Of a stretch of 64,000 nucleotides of DNA, positions 15,259 to 23,438 are shown piece after piece. The stretch is from Selenomonas bovis DSM 23594. GTDB taxonomy: Bacteria; Bacillota; Negativicutes; Selenomonadales; Selenomonadaceae. The DNA is taken from assembly GCF_000381005.1 (NCBI RefSeq), contig NZ_KB908380.1:124001-188000 (forward strand), read 5' to 3'. The position numbers and the translations under genes were made by a program. Under the pieces are notes generated by a model. It saw only the letters and a program-made list of their open reading frames with translations. It was not told where the DNA came from and searched no databases. Each line of letters opens with the position of its first letter. The first letter of the stretch is position 1.

Positions 15259-16737
15259 TCAGCCCTCGAACCAGCCGATGGGCGCGACATTCAAGTTCAC
15301 GTTGATCTGCTTGACCTCCGTGTATTCCTCATACCCGTAGGTGCCGAGCTCGCGGCCGCCGTTGCCGCTCTCCTTGTAGCCGCCCCACGGCGCTTCGTTG
15401 TACGTGGAATGATAGCCGTTGATCCAGGTGATGCCTGCCCGCAGCGCCTTGATCACGCGCATCGCCTTCGCGCCGTCCTGCGTGAAGCAGGCACCGGCGA
15501 GGCCGTAGCGCGTATTGTTCGCCATGCGGATCGCATCTGCCTCGTCCTCGAAGACCTGCACCGCGAGCACCGGACCGAAAATCTCATCCTTGACGATGCT
15601 CATATCCTCCGTCGTATCCGTGAAGATCGTCGGCTCGACGAAGAATCCTTTCGCGAGGTCTCCCTCCACCATGCGGTGGCCGCCGCAGGCGAGCGTCGCG
15701 CCCTCCTGCACGCCGAGACCGATGTAGTGGAGGACTTTCTCCATCTGGCGCTCCGAGACGAGCGGCCCCATCTCGACGCCAGGCATGAGACCCGGCCCGA
15801 CTTTGATCTTCTTCGCACGTTCGACGAGGCGGGCGATGAACTTCTCCGCGATGCTCTTCTCGAGCAGCAGCCGCGAGCCCGCCGCGCAGATCTGCCCCTG
15901 TCCGGCGAAAATCGCGAAGAGCGCGAAGTCCACGGCCGTCTCGAAATCCGCATCGGCGAAGACGATGTTCGGCGACTTGCCGCCAAGCTCCAAAGAGACG
16001 CGCTTGAGGTTGCCGACAGACGCGGCGAGGATCTTCTTGCCTGTCACCGTGCCGCCTGTGAACGCAATCTTGTCGACGTCCGGGTGCTCGCTGAGCGCCG
16101 CGCCGACCGTCGCGCCCGCGCCGAGCACGAGGTTCGCCACGCCCTTGGGGATGCCGACCTTCTCCATGAGGCCGAAGAACTTGATCGTCGAAAGCGGCGT
16201 GATCTCCGCTGGCTTGAAGACGACCGTGTTCCCGGCAGCGAGCGCCGGCGCCATCTTCCACATCGCCATGAGCAGCGGATAGTTCCAGGGAACGATCTGC
16301 GCGCAGACGCCGATTGGCTCGCGCACCGTGAGCGCCTGCATGTCCTCCGGCACATCGTAGGTGACACCGTAGGGCTTCGTCGCGAGGCCTGCGTAGTAGC
16401 GCAGGCAGTTCGCCGCGTCGCTCACATCGCACTCTGCCTCCCTGAGCGGCTTGCCGCTGTCGAGCACCTCGAGGTGGGCGAAGTCCTTTGCCTCAGCTTC
16501 GAGCGCATCGGCGAGTGCGAAGAGGAGTGCTGCCCGCTCCCCTGCTTTCATCTCGCGCCAGGAGGAATGGTCGAATGCCTCACGCGCCGCCTTGACAGCT
16601 ACATCGACATCTTCCTTCGCTCCCTCGTAGACTGTTCCGATCACCGACTGGTCGGCGGGGTTGATGATGTCCCGCGTCACGCCGGACTTTGACGGCACCC
16701 ACGCGCCATCGATATACATGCGTCCCGGCTCTGCCAT
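15259..16737 (-). CDS. NAD(P)-dependent aldehyde dehydrogenase, betaine-aldehyde type
   Basis: The start at 16737 (MAEPGRMYIDG) has GGGAGC upstream; 492 residues, the usual length. Family landmarks in order: PWNYPLLMAMWKMAPALAAGN, FKPAEITPLS, FTGGTVTGKKI, the catalytic Glu in LELGGKSPN, the catalytic Cys in GQGQICAAGSR, and KDEIFGPVLAV. It oxidises an aldehyde to the acid; closest by eye to BetB/ALDH9-like enzymes. It is the first gene of the leftward Etf operon, 112 bases ahead of the FAD oxidase. Its product or its substrate may be shared with that oxidase, so substrate naming stays open. Confidence 0.9.
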   Translation of the reverse strand: MAEPGRMYIDGAWVPSKSGVTRDIINPADQSVIGTVYEGAKEDVDVAVKAAREAFDHSSWREMKAGERAALLFALADALEAEAKDFAHLEVLDSGKPLREAECDVSDAANCLRYYAGLATKPYGVTYDVPEDMQALTVREPIGVCAQIVPWNYPLLMAMWKMAPALAAGNTVVFKPAEITPLSTIKFFGLMEKVGIPKGVANLVLGAGATVGAALSEHPDVDKIAFTGGTVTGKKILAASVGNLKRVSLELGGKSPNIVFADADFETAVDFALFAIFAGQGQICAAGSRLLLEKSIAEKFIARLVERAKKIKVGPGLMPGVEMGPLVSERQMEKVLHYIGLGVQEGATLACGGHRMVEGDLAKGFFVEPTIFTDTTEDMSIVKDEIFGPVLAVQVFEDEADAIRMANNTRYGLAGACFTQDGAKAMRVIKALRAGITWINGYHSTYNEAPWGGYKESGNGGRELGTYGYEEYTEVKQINVNLNVAPIGWFEG

Positions 16738-16777
16738 GCTCGCCAGCTCCCTTCTGATAAGACTGTACCTCATGCAC

Positions 16778-16811
16778 AAAAAGCGCTCATACCCTCGTCG
16801 GATATGAGCGC
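16778..16811 (-). terminator. Early terminator in the aldehyde dehydrogenase operon leader
   Basis: A nine-base-pair stem GCGCTCATA/TATGAGCGC is followed on the minus strand by TTTTT, and nothing T-rich follows on the plus side. The only transcripts it can stop start in the divergent intergenic region to its right, so it lies inside the operon's own leader, ~41 bases before the start codon. Confidence 0.75.
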
Positions 16812-16851
16812 CCTTGCTCTTGACTTGCTGTTTTCTTTTGATTACAATGTC

Positions 16852-16880
16852 ATTCTAGCACCGGCCCCCACAGGGGACAA
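16852..16880 (-). promoter_or_regulatory. Promoter of the aldehyde dehydrogenase-Etf operon
   Basis: On the minus strand TTGTCC and TAGAAT are separated by 17 bases. The start would fall ~35 bases ahead of the leader terminator. Confidence 0.5.
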
Positions 16881-16886
16881 CGGCAC

Positions 16887-16934
16887 GCGTCACAATCATT
16901 GACTGCAAACTTTGTTCACTGTGCACAATCAAAA
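16887..16934. promoter_or_regulatory. Two candidate operator sites, CACAATCA motif
   Basis: CGCGTCACAATCAT (16886-16899) and GTGCACAATCAAAA (16921-16934) are the complement of the ATGATTGTG motif upstream of the permease. They sit just upstream of the operon's -35 box, between the two divergent genes. Confidence 0.35.
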
Positions 16935-17023
16935 CTCCATATTTTACGCACATAAAAGCAGGAACGATGAACATCGCGTCGAATAATACTAATCAAGACA
17001 TAAAATAGAATGGAGTGAGTCCA

Positions 17024-18037
17024 ATGAAACGTATTTCCTTATTGAATCCCATCAAAACAATCATCAATACTGTAAAGGGCTTATTTCATGAAGTACCGCG
17101 CAAAGCCGTCGACTACAGCCACGCGGAGAACTGGGCCTTCCTCGCAGATACCACGGGTGCCGAGGCGGAGAACCCGCCCGCCGATGTCTTCTTCATCAGT
17201 CCGACGGCCTGCCTCGGCCGCTACGAGCCGTACTTCCTCGACCTCTCCGATCAGAAGGAGAAGGCGGCGCTTGCGAAGGTCATCCGCATGGAGAAGGGCA
17301 TCTACGACAAGCACAGCCGTTTCTTTGCGCCGTACTACCGTCAGGCGGGCTTCGAGGTCTATTCGTTCGGCGACGAGTTCCGCGAGGAGTGCCTGCGCGA
17401 CGCGCATGAGGACGTCGAGGATGCCTTCGACTATTATATGGCGCATTATAATGAAGGAAGGCCCATCATCATCGCGGGCTTCTCACAGGGCGCCGACCAT
17501 GTACTGCGCCTGCTCAAGGCGCATGCCGCCGACGAGCGCGTCACGAGCCGCCTCATCGCCGCCTATGCGATTGGCTGGACTATCACGACGGAGGAGATGG
17601 CGCGCTATCCGCAGCTGCGCTTCGCGGGCCGCGCGGACGATACGGGCGTCATCGTCGCCTTCAACAGCGAGGCGGAAAATGTCACCGACTCGCCGATCCT
17701 GCCGAAAGGCGTCCACGCGCTCGCGATCAACCCGCTCAACTGGCGCACGGACGGCACCGTCGCGGACAAGGAGCTCAACAAGGGCGCCTGCTTCGTGAGC
17801 CCGGAGGGCAAGGTCGAGACCGAGATCCCCGCGCTCACGGGCGCCTATATCGACACGCGGCGCGGCGCGCTCAAGTGCACGGACATCGGCCCGGGAGACT
17901 TCCCAGGCAAGCTCTACGACGATGGCATCTTCCACATCTACGACTACCGCTTCTTCTACCGCAACCTGCAGGAGAACGTCAGTGTCCGCATCGACGCCTA
18001 TCTCAAGGAGCACGGCAAGCCGCATAAGGCCGCCTGA
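17024..18037 (+). CDS. DUF3089 alpha/beta-hydrolase-like protein
   Basis: The ATG at 17024 follows GGAGTGAG; 337 residues. The GFSQGADHVLRLL segment (around residue 155) is an alpha/beta-hydrolase nucleophile elbow, and PADVFFISPTACLGRYEPYF plus PFYRQAGFEVYSF-like regions fit the DUF3089 family. There is no clear signal peptide. The natural substrate is unknown; lipase or esterase activity is plausible. It is transcribed away from the aldehyde dehydrogenase operon and ends in a strong terminator. Confidence 0.7.
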   Translation: MKRISLLNPIKTIINTVKGLFHEVPRKAVDYSHAENWAFLADTTGAEAENPPADVFFISPTACLGRYEPYFLDLSDQKEKAALAKVIRMEKGIYDKHSRFFAPYYRQAGFEVYSFGDEFREECLRDAHEDVEDAFDYYMAHYNEGRPIIIAGFSQGADHVLRLLKAHAADERVTSRLIAAYAIGWTITTEEMARYPQLRFAGRADDTGVIVAFNSEAENVTDSPILPKGVHALAINPLNWRTDGTVADKELNKGACFVSPEGKVETEIPALTGAYIDTRRGALKCTDIGPGDFPGKLYDDGIFHIYDYRFFYRNLQENVSVRIDAYLKEHGKPHKAA

Positions 18038-18098
18038 GCCGCGCGCGGCGGGCGCAGCGCACAACCGCCATCGCACCCCCGTACCATAGGACAGCAAA

Positions 18099-18138
18099 GA
18101 GGCGTTCCGCCACGGTCTTCCCGTGCGGAACGCCTCTT
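18099..18138. terminator. Bidirectional terminator
   Basis: GAGGCGTTCCGC and CACGG pair with CCGTG and CGGAACGCCTC across a short loop, one of the strongest hairpins in the window. It ends the DUF3089 gene and could also end the leftward ctpA transcript at 18296. Confidence 0.75.
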
Positions 18139-18295
18139 CTCTATCAATAGAAAACAAATATGACAGGCCGCCGCGCGCCCACCCGCGGCAACGCACAAAG
18201 CGGCCGCGCCTCAAACGCGGCGTATTCATGCTCCATGCACAATATCCAGCCTGCCCCCCTTGTGCAGCCTGCTGTCCGCGCTCCCAGCCCAGAGC

Positions 18296-19435
18296 TCAGA
18301 GCTTGCCGCGCAGGACTTCCTCCGCCTTCTCGAGCTGCACATCGCTCGTCGCATCCTGCGGCAGCGCGACCTCGACGTCCGGCTCGATACCGATGCCGTC
18401 GATGCAGCGGCCGCTCGGCGTGTAGTATTTCGCGATCGTGAGCTTGAGCGCATCATCGTGGTGCATGGGCACGACGACCTGCACGGAGCCCTTGCCGTAG
18501 GATTTCGTGCCGACGAGCGTCGCTGCGCCCGTATCTTGCAGCGCACCCGCGAGGATTTCCGCCGCACTCGCGCTGTTGGCGTCGATGAGCACGACGATGG
18601 GGTATTTGCTCTCCGCGAGATCCGACTCGTACGTTTCCTTCTTGCCGTTCTTTTCGATGACGGAGACGACGGTTCCCTTTGGCACGACGTGGTCCGCGAC
18701 TTCGACACAGCTCTTGATGAGGCCGCCGGGGTTCTCTCGCAAGTCAAGGATCAGCCCCTGCATGCCCTGCCCCTCGAGCTCCTGCAGCGCGCTCGCGAAC
18801 TCCCTGCCCGTATGCTCGGAGAAGGTGCCGATGCGGATGTAGCCCATACCGTCCGCGAGCATTTTCCCCGCGACGGTCTTCATCTCGATGGAGCCGCGCG
18901 TCAGCGTGTAGTCCTTGTCCTCCTCGCCCGCGCGGCGGATCGTGAGTGTGACATCCGTGCCGACCTCGCCGCGGATGTGCATGGCGACCTCCTCCGGCTG
19001 ATACTCCGTGACCGGCGTGCCGTCGACGGCGACGATCTCATCGCCCGCACGGAGTCCGGCGCTCTCTCCCGGCGTCCCCTCCATGACGGAAATGATGCTC
19101 ACGCTGCCGTCCTTGAAGCCCATGTAGACGCCGATGCCGCCGAAGCTGCCCTCCGTCTGGCTCATGAGCTGGCCGTACATCTCCGGGTCGAGATAGATAG
19201 AGTGCGGGTCGCCGAGCGCCTGCACCATGCCACTGATGGCACCGTCCATGAGTTTCTCATCATCGACATCGCCGACGTAGCGGCTCTCGATGAAGCGGCG
19301 CGCGCCGAGAAAGCGCGCGAGGTCGCCGATATGTTCCGCGCGGAAACCGACGAGATAGCAAATGCCGCCGACCGCAGCGATGCCGCCCGCGAGAAACGCG
19401 GCGAGGCAGCCTGCCATGATTTTCTTCTTGCTCAT
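18296..19435 (-). CDS. ctpA: S41-family C-terminal processing protease
   Basis: This 379-residue protein has an N-terminal signal anchor (residues ~5-30). A PDZ domain follows (SFGGIGVYMGFKDG, AGLRAGDEIVAVDG), then the S41 catalytic core with Ser in DANSASAAEILAGAL and Lys in GTKSYGKGSVQ. It acts in the periplasm, trimming or degrading proteins at a C-terminal tag. It lies downstream of the EnvC-like peptidase and ftsEX, the common Firmicute order ftsE-ftsX-M23 peptidase-ctp, which supports a role in cell-wall turnover at division. Confidence 0.95.
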   Translation of the reverse strand: MSKKKIMAGCLAAFLAGGIAAVGGICYLVGFRAEHIGDLARFLGARRFIESRYVGDVDDEKLMDGAISGMVQALGDPHSIYLDPEMYGQLMSQTEGSFGGIGVYMGFKDGSVSIISVMEGTPGESAGLRAGDEIVAVDGTPVTEYQPEEVAMHIRGEVGTDVTLTIRRAGEEDKDYTLTRGSIEMKTVAGKMLADGMGYIRIGTFSEHTGREFASALQELEGQGMQGLILDLRENPGGLIKSCVEVADHVVPKGTVVSVIEKNGKKETYESDLAESKYPIVVLIDANSASAAEILAGALQDTGAATLVGTKSYGKGSVQVVVPMHHDDALKLTIAKYYTPSGRCIDGIGIEPDVEVALPQDATSDVQLEKAEEVLRGKL

Positions 19436-19488
19436 TCCCTCATCCTCTTAGTGCCAGGTACGGGCTGCCGCCCTCTCCTGGCGATTTC

Positions 19489-20606
19489 TCATAGATAGCC
19501 GTACGGGCTCACGGGCTCGCCGTTCTGACGCACCTCGAAATGGCAGTGCGGTCCCGTGGAATTGCCCGTCGAGCCGCAGTAGGAGATGACCTGCCCCTGT
19601 GATACTACCTGGCCCTCGCCGACCGCAAGCGACTGATTGTGACCGTAGAGGGTCGTGATGCCGCCGCCGTGATCGATGATGACCGTATTGCCGTAGCCGG
19701 AGATCCACCCCGCGTACGTCACGGTGCCGCTCTGCGCCGCGTGCACGGGCAGGCCGTATTCGCCGCCGATATCGAGGCCGCTGTGGAACCGCTGATCGCC
19801 TGTGATTGGATGCGTGCGCCAGCCGAACTCTGAGGTGATGGGCCCCGAGATCGGCCAGATCATCGCGCCGCTGCCTGATGGCTGGACATTATAATGACTG
19901 CCGCGGATCATCTCGCCGACCTGGCGCGAAGCCGCCATGAGTTCGTCGTACTGCTGGTCAAAGACAGCCTTGTCGCTCTTCATCTTCTCGATGAGCGCCT
20001 GTTGCTTCGCGACCTTCTGCTCCATGATCTCGCGCGCCGTGCGCGCCTTCTGCTCCTGCTCCGCTTGGGTGCTGCGGTCGCTCGCAAGCTGCTTCTGCCG
20101 CTGCTCGATCTCCGCCTGCTCTGTGAGCACCGTATGCACGAGCTCGTAGTCATCGCGCACGACGCGCTTCAATAGATCCATGCGCGTGAGCAGGTCGCCG
20201 AAGTCCTTCGCGCCGAAGAGCACGTCAAGGTAGGAGATCTGCCCGTTGATATAGATATCGCGCACGCGCTTGCCGAGGCGCGTGCGTTTCTTGTCGTAGT
20301 CTCCCGCGAGCACATCGAGCCGCGCCTCGTTCTCCTTCATGCTGCGCTCCGTCTCATCGAGTGCGGCCTTCGCCTCCTTGTGCTCGGCGATGGCGCGATC
20401 CGCCTCCTCGTCGAGCTGGCGCTTTTCCTCGGAGAAATTGTTGATGCGCCCCTGGATCTCATCGCTTTTCTGCTTTTTCTGCTGTGCCTGCTGTTCATAG
20501 CTCTTCGCCTCCTGCTCCGTCACAGCATACGCGGGGAGCGTCGGCGCTGCGGCCAGGAGCAGCGCGAGTGCGGCGGCCGTCGTGGCCGCTGCTTTGTTCT
20601 TCCACA
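19489..20606 (-). CDS. EnvC-like M23 murein hydrolase or activator
   Basis: The start at 20606 (MWKNKAAATTAAALALLLAAAP) has GAAGG upstream and a signal peptide; 372 residues. Residues ~30-240 form a long coiled coil. The C-terminal M23 domain has HSGLDIGGEYGLPVHA and HCHFEVRQNG, keeping HxxxD and HxH metal ligands, plus LYGHNQSLAV. Intact ligands suggest a real peptidoglycan endopeptidase, not only an activator. The FtsEX complex encoded just upstream is known to control such coiled-coil partners. Confidence 0.9.
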
Positions 20607-20621
20607 TAGACGAGCCTTCTT

Positions 20622-21509
20622 TCAAACCTTGAGGAACCGCTTGAGGGAAATCGTCGAGCCGAGCGCGCCAATGCCCATGCCGGAGAGCAGGATGGCGGCG
20701 CTCACATAGTACATATAGGGATACTGCGGCAGCAGTGGGAAAAAGGCGAGCGTCTCGTAGATCTTCGCCGCCATCGCCGCGTAAAAGCTCTGCAGTGCGA
20801 TCGCCGCGAGCACGCCGCCCACGAAGCCAAGCACCATGCCCTCGAGCAAGAACGGCCAGCGGATGAACCAGTCCGTCGCGCCGACATACTTCATGATGGC
20901 GACTTCCTTGCGCCGCGCGAAGACCGTGAGACGGATCGTATTGCTGATGATGAAGAGTGTCGCGCCCGCGAGCAGCACCATGAGCGCGAGGCCGAAGATG
21001 CGGATGAGACGCGTGATGGCGAAGAGATGCTCGATGACGTCCTGCCCGTACTTCGCCTGCTCGACGCCGTCCATGCGCGTGATGGCAGCGGCGGCTGTCT
21101 CAACGAGGGCGGGGCTCTTGAGCACAACCTCGAATGAGTCGGGCAGCGGATTTTTCTCGCCGAGCGCGTCGAGCAGATATTTCTGATCGCCGAGACGCTT
21201 CGCGAGACGCTCTTTCGCCTCCTCCTTCGGCACGTAGCGGATCTCCTCGATGCCCTGGAGCGCCTCGATGTCCGACGCGATGTTCTTGCGCGCGCTCTCG
21301 CTGAGGCCATCCGCGAGATAGACGCTGATCTGCACCTGCGACTCGAGCGAGGAAGCGAGCCGGTTCATATTGAGCACGAGCAGTAAAAAGACGCCGAGCA
21401 CGAAGAGGGAGACGGCGACCGTGCCGACGGACGCGAACGACATCCAGTTGTTCCGACGGAGACTCCGCAGCGTCTCCTGGATGAAATATTCACTCGTCCT
21501 AAGCTTCAT
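20622..21509 (-). CDS. ftsX: Cell division ABC-transporter-like protein FtsX
   Basis: The start at 21509 (MKLRTSEYFIQETLRSLRRN) follows AGAGGAGG; 295 residues. One N-terminal helix, an extracytoplasmic domain (residues ~60-165) and three C-terminal helices match FtsX. It overlaps ftsE by 11 bases. FtsX passes the ATPase signal to periplasmic peptidoglycan hydrolases, here most likely the EnvC-like protein encoded next. Confidence 0.95.
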   Translation of the reverse strand: MKLRTSEYFIQETLRSLRRNNWMSFASVGTVAVSLFVLGVFLLLVLNMNRLASSLESQVQISVYLADGLSESARKNIASDIEALQGIEEIRYVPKEEAKERLAKRLGDQKYLLDALGEKNPLPDSFEVVLKSPALVETAAAAITRMDGVEQAKYGQDVIEHLFAITRLIRIFGLALMVLLAGATLFIISNTIRLTVFARRKEVAIMKYVGATDWFIRWPFLLEGMVLGFVGGVLAAIALQSFYAAMAAKIYETLAFFPLLPQYPYMYYVSAAILLSGMGIGALGSTISLKRFLKV

Positions 21510-22188
21510 AGCCATAGCCTCCTCTTGCCTCATCGCGCACGACTTGTCCATCCTCGATGGCAATGACGCGCCGCTTCATCGTATCGACGATATTCCTGTC
21601 ATGCGTCGCCATGACGATGGTCGTACCCGCGCGGTTGACGCGCTCAAAAATTTCCATGATGTCCCAGCTCGTCTCCGGGTCGAGATTGCCCGTCGGCTCA
21701 TCGGCGATGACGATGGCCGGATCGTTGACGATGGCGCGCGCGATGGCGACGCGCTGCTGCTCGCCGCCTGAGAGCTGGCGCGGGAAGCACTTGTACTTGT
21801 CGCGCAGGCCGACGACATCGAGCACGGCGTTGACGCTGCGCTGCATGAGGCGGCGCGGCGCCTCGATGACCTGCATCGCGAACGCGACATTTTCAAATAC
21901 CGTCTTATCGGGGAGCAACCGGTAATCCTGGAAGATGACGCCAAGCCCGCGCCGCAGGTAAGGCACCTCGCGCCGTGGCATCGTGACGACGTTGCGCCCT
22001 GCGACGCGGATCTCCCCTGCCGTCGGCAGTTCCTCGCGCAGGAGCAGTTTGATGAACGTGGACTTGCCCGCGCCGCTCGCGCCGACGAGGAATACGAACT
22101 CTCCCTTCCCGATGTCGATGCTCACATGGTCGAGCGCGACGGTGCCGTTCTCATAGACCTTCGATACGTCCTTCAGCTGAATCATCAT
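21499..22188 (-). CDS. ftsE: Cell division ATP-binding protein FtsE
   Basis: A 229-residue ABC ATPase: Walker A GASGAGKST, Q-loop FQDYRLLPDKTV, signature [14 protein letters not shown], Walker B IVIADEPTGNLD and switch His ATHD. The RLLPDKTVFENV segment is typical of FtsE. It pairs with FtsX at the inner membrane and is the first gene of the ftsEX-envC-ctpA unit. Confidence 0.97.
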   Translation of the reverse strand: MMIQLKDVSKVYENGTVALDHVSIDIGKGEFVFLVGASGAGKSTFIKLLLREELPTAGEIRVAGRNVVTMPRREVPYLRRGLGVIFQDYRLLPDKTVFENVAFAMQVIEAPRRLMQRSVNAVLDVVGLRDKYKCFPRQLSGGEQQRVAIARAIVNDPAIVIADEPTGNLDPETSWDIMEIFERVNRAGTTIVMATHDRNIVDTMKRRVIAIEDGQVVRDEARGGYGYEA

Positions 22189-22296
22189 CTGTCTCCTTCG
22201 TGTAAGATAAAAGCGTCCGCCGCGCTTGCAGCCCGGATGCGCGGCGTTCCAATTCCCAAGCGCCTGCCTTGCGGTCAGCGTGCGCCCGCCTCACAG

Positions 22297-22336
22297 GAAA
22301 AGAGGCTGCTGCACAACGGATGTCGTACACAGCCTC
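22297..22336 (-). terminator. Terminator after csaB
   Basis: On the minus strand GAGGCTG pairs with CAGCCTC over an 18-base loop and is followed by TTTTCC, directly after the csaB stop. Confidence 0.55.
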
Positions 22337-22341
22337 CTGCG

Positions 22342-23433
22342 TCACTTTTCCAATAGTTCGATGGCGAGTTCCGCGTTGCGCGCCGCGAGGCCGCGCTGCT
22401 TCTTGAGCAGAGCCGCATTGTGCTGGCGGATGGCACGCCTGTGCTCCCATTTCTCCCGCACGGCGGCGAGCAGCACGGGGGCCGTGAGCGTATCGAGCTT
22501 CCCCGCCGGCTGCTCACCGATGGAGTCGAGGAAGCGGTCGATCTTCGGGTCGTAGGAGATGCCGATGAGCGGCACACCCATGACGCCCGCGAAGATTAGC
22601 GCGTGCAGACGGACAGCGATCATGAGGTCCATGTTGCCGACGAGCGAGAGGAGCTCTGCCGTCGTGTATTCCCCGGGCAGCACCGTATAGGGCTCCTGCA
22701 TGCGCGCGGCGACGCTCTCGGCAGCGCGCACATCCTCCGGGAACTGCATGGGCAGGAAGACAACGCGCGCGCCATACGTACGCACAATCTCATCGGCCGC
22801 CTGCGCGAGCACTTCCTTGTACTGTGTCCAGCCGCACCAGTCGCGCACGGAGATACCGACGACGGGCCTCGCGCCCTCAGCCCGGTTCGCTGTGAGGATC
22901 AGACGCCCGGCCTCGCGGTCGACGGGATGGATGGCGAGCACGGCGTCGGCCGTTGCCTCGATGCGCGGCCGCCGGATGCCGAGCCTGGAAAGCTCCGCGA
23001 GCGAGCCATGGTCGCGCACGGTGATGAGCTGGACGCGATTCACGATATGGCGCGTGAGCGCGCAGGCGAGGCGCCCGCGAATGGGGCCGATGCCCTGCGC
23101 ATAGAGCATGACAGGCGTCTTCACAGTGAGCGCGAGGAAGATGATGCCGAGATAGTAGTAGAGGCTCCTGCGGCTCGTGACGTTCTGCAGCAGGCTGCCG
23201 CCGCCCGAGATCAGGAGATCGGCGCGCCCGAGCAGCTGCAGGATGTGCGTGATGTCGAGCCAGGAGACGGCATCGACACCGTGCCGCGCTCTCGTATCCT
23301 CAGGATCTGCCGAGATGACCGTGATATGAAGTTTTGGGTCCAGATCAGATAAGACTTCCAGCATGGCTGCGAGCATGGCTTCATCGCCGGCATTCTTCGA
23401 GCCGTAATATCCGGATACGACCAGATTCCTCAT
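22342..23433 (-). CDS. csaB: Polysaccharide pyruvyl transferase CsaB
   Basis: The 363-residue protein opens VVSGYYGSKNAGDEAMLAAML, the typical CsaB start. It has GGGSLLQNVTSRRSLYYYLG and VRLHALIFAGVMGVPLIGISYDPK, conserved in pyruvyl transferases. CsaB adds pyruvate to cell-wall glycans that SLH domains bind. The SLH-porin at 48441-49745 gives a likely user in this genome. The gene starts 5 bases after the DUF5693 gene, indicating one operon. Confidence 0.92.
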   Translation of the reverse strand: MRNLVVSGYYGSKNAGDEAMLAAMLEVLSDLDPKLHITVISADPEDTRARHGVDAVSWLDITHILQLLGRADLLISGGGSLLQNVTSRRSLYYYLGIIFLALTVKTPVMLYAQGIGPIRGRLACALTRHIVNRVQLITVRDHGSLAELSRLGIRRPRIEATADAVLAIHPVDREAGRLILTANRAEGARPVVGISVRDWCGWTQYKEVLAQAADEIVRTYGARVVFLPMQFPEDVRAAESVAARMQEPYTVLPGEYTTAELLSLVGNMDLMIAVRLHALIFAGVMGVPLIGISYDPKIDRFLDSIGEQPAGKLDTLTAPVLLAAVREKWEHRRAIRQHNAALLKKQRGLAARNAELAIELLEK

Positions 23434-23438
23434 AGATG

